From Zoogloea dura (GTDB taxonomy: Bacteria; Pseudomonadota; Gammaproteobacteria; Burkholderiales; Rhodocyclaceae): 64,000 nucleotides of DNA. Of this stretch, positions 58,786 to 64,000 are shown piece after piece. The stretch spans positions 1 to 64,000 of the forward strand of contig NZ_JABBGA010000024.1 in assembly GCF_012927165.1 (NCBI RefSeq), given 5' to 3'. The position numbers and the translations under genes were made by a program. A model generated the notes under the pieces. The model had not been told where the DNA came from. It searched no databases and saw only the letters and a program-made list of their open reading frames with translations. Position 1 is the stretch's first letter. Each line of letters opens with the position of its first letter.

Positions 58786-59279
58786 AGGCCCGGCGGCGGC
58801 CGCACCAGCTGGCTGTCGTCGATGGGCAGGCGCAGCGTGGTGCTCTTGATGGTCTCCATCACGATGTAGGAGCAGATGTCACGCATGCCCGGGAGCTTGT
58901 TGAGCTTGTCGATGATGAAGCGCGAGAACTCGGCCAGCGTGCGGGTGCGCACGTGGAGCACGTAGTTGCACGGCCCGCTCACCACATAGGCGGTGGTGAC
59001 CTCATCGAAGACCCGGATCTGCTCGTTGAACTTGTTGTGCCAGTCCTCCTCCTCCCGGTCGAGGGTGACATGGACCACCGCCTCCAGCTCAAAACCCAGC
59101 TTACGGGCGTCCAGCAAGGCGTGATAGCCGCGGATCAGGCCGTGATCTTCGAGCGCCCGCACGCGCCTCAAACACGCCGACGGTGAAAGCGCGATCCGGT
59201 CGGCCAGATCCTGATTGCTGAGGCGCCCGTTGTGCTGCAGCGCAACCAAAATGCGCATATCGATCACATCCAGCTGCAT
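58782..59279 (-). CDS. Lrp/AsnC-family transcriptional regulator
   Basis: About 165 residues. The N-terminal helix-turn-helix (MRILVALQHNGRLSNQDLADRIALSPSACLRRVRALEDHGLIRGY) and the C-terminal RAM ligand-binding domain (VVHVTLDREEEDWHNKFNEQIRVFDEVTTAYVVSG) are clear. Lrp-type proteins control dad and kyn genes in several proteobacteria. Both dadA and kynU lie nearby, so either could be a target; this cannot be decided here. The ATG at 59279 is preferred over the TTG two codons upstream. An Lrp-like dyad lies about 35 bases upstream. Confidence 0.88.
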   Translation of the reverse strand: MQLDVIDMRILVALQHNGRLSNQDLADRIALSPSACLRRVRALEDHGLIRGYHALLDARKLGFELEAVVHVTLDREEEDWHNKFNEQIRVFDEVTTAYVVSGPCNYVLHVRTRTLAEFSRFIIDKLNKLPGMRDICSYIVMETIKSTTLRLPIDDSQLVRPPPGL

Positions 59280-59674
59280 TCGCAATTTCCATTCTTAAAG
59301 AAACAATAACGAGAATATTCTTCCAAAAATCGACAAACCACAATCCACTATTGCAATTTCTGCCGCCAAGCCCGGTGCTACCATAAATCTGTCCTGACCC
59401 CCTTGGAGCACCGCCCGATGGCAGCCCCCTCTCCCCTTGCCGCCCGCCCTGACGCGTGGGGGTCACCCAGCCGATCCGCCTTGAGCATGCCGAGCCGGCG
59501 CATCGCCCACGCCCCCATTCCACCGCCAGTCCCCTGAGCGCCTGCCGCCATAAACGGCGGCCTTAACCCGATTCTTCCGTCATGGCCTTCCCAACGGCCA
59601 GGGAGAAGTCTTGCCCGCATTCCCACGGGCCCATCCAAGCAAGAGAGCCTCAACACATACAACAAGGAGGAGTC
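59280..59674. other. Long intergenic region between the Lrp gene and the DcaP-like porin gene
   Basis: About 395 bases without a supportable gene. The left 90 bases are AT-richer and hold a palindrome upstream of lrp. The hairpin GCCGCC-N6-GGCGGC is at 59544-59561. No near-consensus sigma-54 or sigma-28 promoter was seen. The strong AAGGAGGAG site of the porin gene lies at its right end. Open frames through it are low in coding character. Confidence 0.6.
59312..59321. promoter_or_regulatory. Candidate Lrp-type operator
   Basis: The perfect 10-bp palindrome AGAATATTCT, flanked by further A/T bases, resembles the core of Lrp/AsnC sites. It lies 33 bases upstream of the lrp ATG, in a position suited to autoregulation. 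Confidence 0.4.
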
Positions 59675-61075
59675 ATGAAGGCCAAGCAGATTTTCACCGC
59701 CCTCGTCATCGCCGGTCTCGGCGGCACGGGCAGCCTCGCCCACGCCGCCGGCCCGGACCGCATGGCGGAGCTGGAAACGCAGTTGAAGCAGTTGCAGGAA
59801 CAACTCGAGGCCCTGAAACGCTCAACGCCGAGCGCCCAGGAAGTCGCCGCCCTGCGCGACAAGGTGGCCAGCCAGGACAAACAGGCCGTGGTGGCGGGGA
59901 GCATCCCCAACTCCTTCCGCCTGCCCGGGTCGGAGACCTCGCTGCGCATCTATGGCAGCGCCGAACTGAACATGGTGCACGAGAGCAAGGGCGACAACAG
60001 CGCCAATGACTATTCCACCTTCACCCCCTTCATGCCCCTCAACGGCAGCCCCGAAGCGCAGCGCAAGGGACAGACCTACATGCACGCCCGAACCTCCCGC
60101 ATCGGCCTGGAGGCGGCCACCCCCACGCCATTGGGCCCTGCCTCGATGAAGATCGAGGGTGACTTCAACAACGACCCGCGCACCGGCAACTCGGCGGTCT
60201 ATGGCGACCTGCGCAACATCTACACCCAGCTCAACACCAACAGCTACGACTTCCGGCTGCGCCATGCCTACGTGCGGATCGGCGGTCTGCTGGTCGGCCA
60301 GAGCTGGTCCACCTTCATGGACGTCAATAACGCCCCGGAAACCGTGGATTTCAACGGCCCGATCGGCTCCACCTTCATCCGCCAGCCGCAGATCCGCTAC
60401 ACCCACAGCACCCAGGACTGGGGCGACTTCAGCGGCGCCATCGAAAACTCGGTGAGCTATGTGCTGGACAGCAGCGGACGCGCCACCACCGACGGCTTCT
60501 CCAAGGTGCCCGACCTCATCGCCCGCTGGGACAAGCGTTTCGACTGGGGCGCCCTGAGCCTGCGCACGGTGTCCCACGAACATCGCATCGAAGGCGCCCT
60601 CGGCAGCCAGGCTCGACGCGGCAATGGCTTTGCTGCCAGCGGCCAGATCAAGTCGATCGGCGACGACTTCTTCACCTGGGGCATCACCGGCGGCACGGGC
60701 ATCGGCCGCTACTTCAACATGATCCAGGGCGCCGCCTACGACAGCGTGCAGCAACGCATCGAGATGGAAAAGGCGGTCGGGGTGGTGCTCGGCTACCAGC
60801 ACAAGATCAGCGACAGCCTGCGGCTCAACGCCGTTTACGGGGCGCAGCGCACCTCCGACAACGATTACACCGACCTGGCCATCCGCAACGGCTTCGGCGG
60901 CGGCCAGTACGGCGTCAACCGGCGCATCAGCCAGTTCCACTTTGGCGGTATCTGGAACCCGGTAAAGGCCATGGACGTGGGCCTGGAGTACATCTTCGGC
61001 CGCCGCGAGACCTTGCTCGGCGAGAAGGGCGACATGTCACGCATCAACATGATGGTGCGCTACAACCTCAACTGA
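59675..61075 (+). CDS. DcaP-like outer-membrane porin
   Basis: About 466 residues. A signal peptide (MKAKQIFTALVIAGLGGTGSLAHAA) precedes a coiled coil (ELETQLKQLQEQLEALKR, about 30-70). An amphipathic beta-barrel follows (SLRIYGSAELNMV onward) and ends in an aromatic terminal strand (MVRYNLN). The N-terminal coiled coil with barrel is the layout of DcaP-type trimeric porins for dicarboxylates and similar acids. AAGGAGGAG precedes the ATG. A terminator follows 25 bases after the stop. The substrate is not evident; neighbouring genes concern amino acids. Confidence 0.85.
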   Translation: MKAKQIFTALVIAGLGGTGSLAHAAGPDRMAELETQLKQLQEQLEALKRSTPSAQEVAALRDKVASQDKQAVVAGSIPNSFRLPGSETSLRIYGSAELNMVHESKGDNSANDYSTFTPFMPLNGSPEAQRKGQTYMHARTSRIGLEAATPTPLGPASMKIEGDFNNDPRTGNSAVYGDLRNIYTQLNTNSYDFRLRHAYVRIGGLLVGQSWSTFMDVNNAPETVDFNGPIGSTFIRQPQIRYTHSTQDWGDFSGAIENSVSYVLDSSGRATTDGFSKVPDLIARWDKRFDWGALSLRTVSHEHRIEGALGSQARRGNGFAASGQIKSIGDDFFTWGITGGTGIGRYFNMIQGAAYDSVQQRIEMEKAVGVVLGYQHKISDSLRLNAVYGAQRTSDNDYTDLAIRNGFGGGQYGVNRRISQFHFGGIWNPVKAMDVGLEYIFGRRETLLGEKGDMSRINMMVRYNLN

Positions 61076-61099
61076 AACGCCAAGCCGCCCGGAAGTATC

Positions 61100-61128
61100 A
61101 AGGCCATTCCTCCGGGGATGGCCTTTTT
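61100..61128 (+). terminator. Rho-independent terminator after the porin gene
   Basis: AAGGCCAT (61100-61107) pairs with ATGGCCTT (61118-61125) around a ten-base loop, followed by a T5 run. It marks the left edge of the non-coding interval that contains array 2. Confidence 0.82.
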
Positions 61129-61220
61129 GCTGGTGCGTGACGCAGAAAAGCCACGCCGTGATGCAGACCTCCGCCGTCCAGCTCGAGCACCGGAGGCGCG
61201 GAAAGCTGTGCGCGGAGGCG

Positions 61221-61472
61221 TTTACTCAATGTCGGTGGCGGCTAACTCAAATCCGCGGTGGCGGATGTCAGTTAACGGACTCCGGATGTCAGTTAACGAG
61301 TCGCGTAACTGAGTTAACGGATCGAAGATGTCAGTTAACGAACTGAAGATGTCACTTCCGCAGATCGTTAACTGAGTTATTCGATGCGTTAACTCAGTTA
61401 CGCGATCGGTTAACTGAGATCTGCGATGCGTTAACTGAGATACGCGACGCGTTAACTCAGTTAGCCGGCAGC
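61221..61472. repeat. 21-bp tandem array 2: 12 units of a variable imperfect-dyad repeat
   Basis: Twelve consecutive units start at 61221, 61242, 61263 and so on to 61452, with no indel in 252 bases. Cores (13 bp) follow NNRNNT-S-ANNYNN, for example GGATGTCAGTTAA (61263, 61284), GTAACTGAGTTAA (61305), AGATGTCACTTCC (61347) and TTAACTCAGTTAC (61389). The first unit deviates at position 3. Linkers (8 bp) are GC-rich and not conserved. TTAACT is the commonest half-site: it opens the last five units and, in reverse complement, closes several others. Stops occur in all frames through GTTAAC, so the array is non-coding. It lies between a plus-strand terminator (61100-61128) and a minus-strand terminator (61533-61566) of converging genes. 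The half-site set is shared with array 1 at 174-530. Confidence 0.92.
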
Positions 61473-61532
61473 GGGTGGGGAGTGTCAGTAATTTTGTGTT
61501 CGAGGCGGCTTTTCACCTGCCCTTCCACCATG

Positions 61533-61566
61533 GAAAAAGCCACCGTCCCGGAGGACGGTGACCTTT
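61533..61566 (-). terminator. Rho-independent terminator after the amino-acid permease gene
   Basis: On the minus strand an 8-bp stem CACCGTCC/GGACGGTG with a four-base loop is followed two bases later by TTTTT. AAAAGG on the other side gives a possible weak terminator in the opposite direction. It lies 30 bases after the permease stop at 61598. Confidence 0.78.
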
Positions 61567-61597
61567 TCGATGGTCGCGAGGCAGCCTGGGTGCGGCG

Positions 61598-62995
61598 CTA
61601 CGACTCCTGAGCGGCCGGCGTGGCGGCAGGTTTGCGGGTGAGGTGGAAGCTCAGCACCAGCAGGAGGATGAAGGGAATGCCGAAGGCCAGCGTCATCCGG
61701 AACACGTCGGTAAAGGCGGTGGTGACCAGTATCGCGAGCATCAGGCCAGCCCCCAGCAGGGTCGTCACCGGGAAGAACTTCATCTTGAAGGGCAGCTCCA
61801 GCCCGCCCCGCTTGTCGTGATGGCGGCGGAAGCAGTAATGGGTGACGAAGATCATCATCCAGGTGAACATGGCGCCGAACATGGACAAGGACATCATCAA
61901 GGTGAAGGCCTTTTCCGGGAACAGCACATAGATCACGGTGGCCAGGGCGATGCCGGCGGTGGACAACATGAGCGCATTGAAGGGAATGCCGTTCTTGTTG
62001 AGGACACCGAGGGCTGCCGGTGCATCGCCTCCGCGTGACAGGCTGAACATCATGCGGGTGGTGATGTAGAGCATGCTGTTCATGGCCGACAGGGCCGCCA
62101 CGATCACCACGAAGTTGAGGATGTCGGCCGCGTAGGGAATGCGCAGCACCTGCATCACGGTGACGAAGGGGCTGCTGCCTTCACCGATGCGGTCCCACGG
62201 CACGATGGCCAGGATGATCAGCAGGGACAGCAGGTAGAACAGCACGAGGCGGGCCATGGTCGCGCGGAATGCCTTCTTCACCGCGACGGCAGGGTTCTCC
62301 GCTTCGCCGGCGGCCACCGCGATCATCTCCACGCTGAGATAGCTGAAGATGGAGATGACCACGGCGATCCACATGCCCCACACGCCCTTGGGAAAGAAGC
62401 CTCCGTGCGCGGTGAGATGCTGCGTGCCGTATTCCGGGCTGCCGCTGCCCCACACCACGTAGGCGCCGAGCAGGACGAAGCCGACGATGGCGAAGATCTT
62501 GATCGTCGAGAACCAGTATTCCACCGATCCGAAGGCCTTTACGCTGGCCGCGTTGACGCCGATCAGCAGCCCCGAGAACAGGACGATCCAGATCCACGAT
62601 GGAACGCCCTTGAACCAGAACTGCATGTAGTCGGCCACCGCGGTCACCTCGGTGCCCACGGCCATGACGATGCAGGCCCAGTAGGCGTAGCGGACCAGGT
62701 AGCCGGCCAGCGGGCTGATGTAGTGCTCGGCATAGGCGCCGAAGGAGCCGGAGGTGGGGTGGGCGACCGTCATCTCGGCCAGGCAGCCCATCAACAGCAG
62801 GGTGATGAAGCCGCTGATGGTGTAGCTCAGCAGCACGCTGGGGCCGGCAAAGCCGATGGCGAACTTGCTGCCCATGAAGAGGCCTGTGCCGATGGCACCG
62901 CCGATGGCGATCATGCTCATTTGCCCGGCGGTGAGGCGGCGCTGCAGGCCCTCCTCCCGTTTTGAAATATGCTCGAAGTCTCTCGATGTGCTCAT
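61598..62995 (-). CDS. Amino-acid permease (APC superfamily, AAT type)
   Basis: 465 residues with 12 predicted membrane helices. The N-terminal LQRRLTAGQMSMIAIGGAIGTGLFMGSKFAIGFAGPSVLLSY is the signature of proton-driven amino-acid permeases (ProY, AroP, LysP, GabP group). AGAGGAG precedes the ATG. It follows kynU by 59 bases on the same strand, so tryptophan, kynurenine or another aromatic or related amino acid is the likely substrate. This is inferred from context. Confidence 0.9.
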   Translation of the reverse strand: MSTSRDFEHISKREEGLQRRLTAGQMSMIAIGGAIGTGLFMGSKFAIGFAGPSVLLSYTISGFITLLLMGCLAEMTVAHPTSGSFGAYAEHYISPLAGYLVRYAYWACIVMAVGTEVTAVADYMQFWFKGVPSWIWIVLFSGLLIGVNAASVKAFGSVEYWFSTIKIFAIVGFVLLGAYVVWGSGSPEYGTQHLTAHGGFFPKGVWGMWIAVVISIFSYLSVEMIAVAAGEAENPAVAVKKAFRATMARLVLFYLLSLLIILAIVPWDRIGEGSSPFVTVMQVLRIPYAADILNFVVIVAALSAMNSMLYITTRMMFSLSRGGDAPAALGVLNKNGIPFNALMLSTAGIALATVIYVLFPEKAFTLMMSLSMFGAMFTWMMIFVTHYCFRRHHDKRGGLELPFKMKFFPVTTLLGAGLMLAILVTTAFTDVFRMTLAFGIPFILLLVLSFHLTRKPAATPAAQES

Positions 62996-63054
62996 GGTTG
63001 TCTCCTCTTATAGTGTTTGGGTGCAGACGAGCGTGTCGGGGTGTGAGGGGCCTG

Positions 63055-64000
63055 TCAGGTCACGGCGGAGCGCCTCGCGTACTCGGGCCGGTCCCAGGCC
63101 CGGGTGTCCAGGATGTCGCGCAGGATCTCCACCGCATCCCACACGTCGGTCTGGCCGACGTACAGCGGGGTGATGCCGAAGCGCAGCACTTCCGGCTCGC
63201 GGTAGTCGCCGATCACGCCGCGGTCGATCAGCGCCTGCATCACGGCGTAGCCGTCGGGGTGCAGGAAGCTCACGTGGCTGCCACGCACGGCGTGATCACG
63301 GGGGGTGATGAGGGTCAGCGGATGGCTGGCGCAGCGCGCTTCGACCAGCTCGATGAAGAGGTCGGTGAGCACCAGCGACTTGGCCCGGACGGCAGCCATG
63401 TCGGCCTTGAGGGCCACGTCGAGGCCACATTCGACGAGGGACATCGAGAGCATCGGCTGCGTGCCGCAGAGAAAGCGCCGGATGCCCCGGTCCGGCGTGT
63501 AGTCCACCGCCATGTCGAAGGGCCGGTTGTGCCCCCACCAGCCCGACAGGGGCTGCCAGAAGCGCGCCTGATGCCGCGGCGAGACCCAGATGAAGGCCGG
63601 TGAGCCGGGGCCACCATTGAGGTACTTGTAGGTGCACCCCACCGCGAAGTCGGCGTCCGCGCCTTGCAGATCCACCGGCACCGCGCCCGCCGAATGGGCC
63701 AGATCCCAGATGAGCAGCGCGCCCGCCGCATGCGCCTGGGCGGTGGTGGCGGCCATGTCGTACATGGTGCCGGTGCGGTAATTGACGTGGGACAGGAGCA
63801 CCACCGCCACGTCGTCGCTCAGCGCCTCCTGCAGCGACAGGCTGTCATCGGTCAGGCGCAGCTCGTAGCCCTGCTGCAGCAGATCGATCATTCCCTGGAC
63901 CATGTAGAGGTCTGTCGGGAAGTTGTCGCGCTCCGACAGGATGATCCGCCGCCCCGGCCGCTCGACCTGCTGGATGCGCAGCGCGGCGGCGAGCGCCTTG
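63055..64000 (-). CDS. kynU: Kynureninase (5' end outside the window)
   Basis: About 315 C-terminal residues. The frame runs to the window edge, where it reads [17 protein letters not shown]. The PLP lysine is in [16 protein letters not shown], with the upstream Asp in [15 protein letters not shown]. Near the C-terminus, [19 protein letters not shown] is typical. It cleaves kynurenine to anthranilate and alanine in tryptophan breakdown. The released L-alanine could feed the dadX-dadA racemase/dehydrogenase pair 7 kb away. The first 90 or so residues are missing. Confidence 0.95.
   Translation of the reverse strand, partial: KALAAALRIQQVERPGRRIILSERDNFPTDLYMVQGMIDLLQQGYELRLTDDSLSLQEALSDDVAVVLLSHVNYRTGTMYDMAATTAQAHAAGALLIWDLAHSAGAVPVDLQGADADFAVGCTYKYLNGGPGSPAFIWVSPRHQARFWQPLSGWWGHNRPFDMAVDYTPDRGIRRFLCGTQPMLSMSLVECGLDVALKADMAAVRAKSLVLTDLFIELVEARCASHPLTLITPRDHAVRGSHVSFLHPDGYAVMQALIDRGVIGDYREPEVLRFGITPLYVGQTDVWDAVEILRDILDTRAWDRPEYARRSAVT

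Overview
The window is a stretch of a high-GC betaproteobacterial chromosome, most likely from the Rhodocyclales (Zoogloea/Azospira/Thauera/Azoarcus-like). This is an inference from the gene set: a MotC/MotD stator, an FlgM/FlgN pair, FlhF-FleN-FliA, DUF2322 and DUF3025 proteins, a PEP-CTERM protein, class I fumarase and a fused CoA-transferase, together with strong G/C third-position bias. No rRNA, tRNA, IS element, prophage or CRISPR array was seen.

Layout. 1-5.2 kb: the tail of an unidentified gene, a terminator, an unusual 21-bp tandem array (174-530), a PEP-CTERM-like protein, two lipoproteins and a LytS/LytTR two-component pair. 5.2-14.7 kb: an HD-GYP phosphodiesterase and an AraC-type regulator, divergent from an acyl-CoA degradation operon (SDR dehydrogenase, thiolase, acyl-CoA dehydrogenase, CoA-transferase/racemase family, enoyl-CoA hydratase) that fits isoleucine or other methyl-branched acyl-CoA breakdown. 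14.7-18.6 kb: a Wzz-type polysaccharide co-polymerase fused to a degenerate tyrosine-recombinase-like domain, then gpmI. 18.8-28.5 kb: a PAS/kinase/receiver/PAS/PAS/GGDEF/EAL signalling protein, DUF3025, DUF2322, purB, a UPF0114 protein, class I fumarase and a membrane-anchored putative zinc protease. 28.5-35.6 kb: sbtA-sbtB with a divergent LysR regulator, then a sigma-54 activator next to a permease/CoA-transferase operon that has a near-consensus -24/-12 promoter. 36.5-54.4 kb: a flagellar block (flgBCDEF, flgGHIJ, flgKL, flgA, flgM, flgN, motCD, fliA, fleN-like, flhF). 54.5-64 kb: dadX/alr-dadA, a divergent TyrR-like activator, an Lrp-family regulator, a DcaP-like porin, a second 21-bp array (61221-61472), an amino-acid permease and the 3' part of kynU.

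How it fits together. Sigma-54 is a recurring theme. Near-consensus -24/-12 elements precede flgB, flgG, flgK, dadA and the permease/CoA-transferase operon, and the last two lie beside GAFTGA-type activators. A sigma-28-like promoter precedes flgM. The 54.5-64 kb end looks like amino-acid catabolism (D-alanine, tryptophan/kynurenine) with its own regulators and uptake proteins.

Most unusual signals. (1) Two non-coding arrays with an exact 21-bp period (17 and 12 units). Each unit is an imperfect 13-bp dyad of the form NNRNNT-S-ANNYNN plus an 8-bp linker. Both use the same small set of 6-bp half-sites, and both lie between converging genes. (2) The co-polymerase/recombinase-like fusion at 14762-16828. 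(3) A FleN/FlhG-like protein without a Walker A motif.
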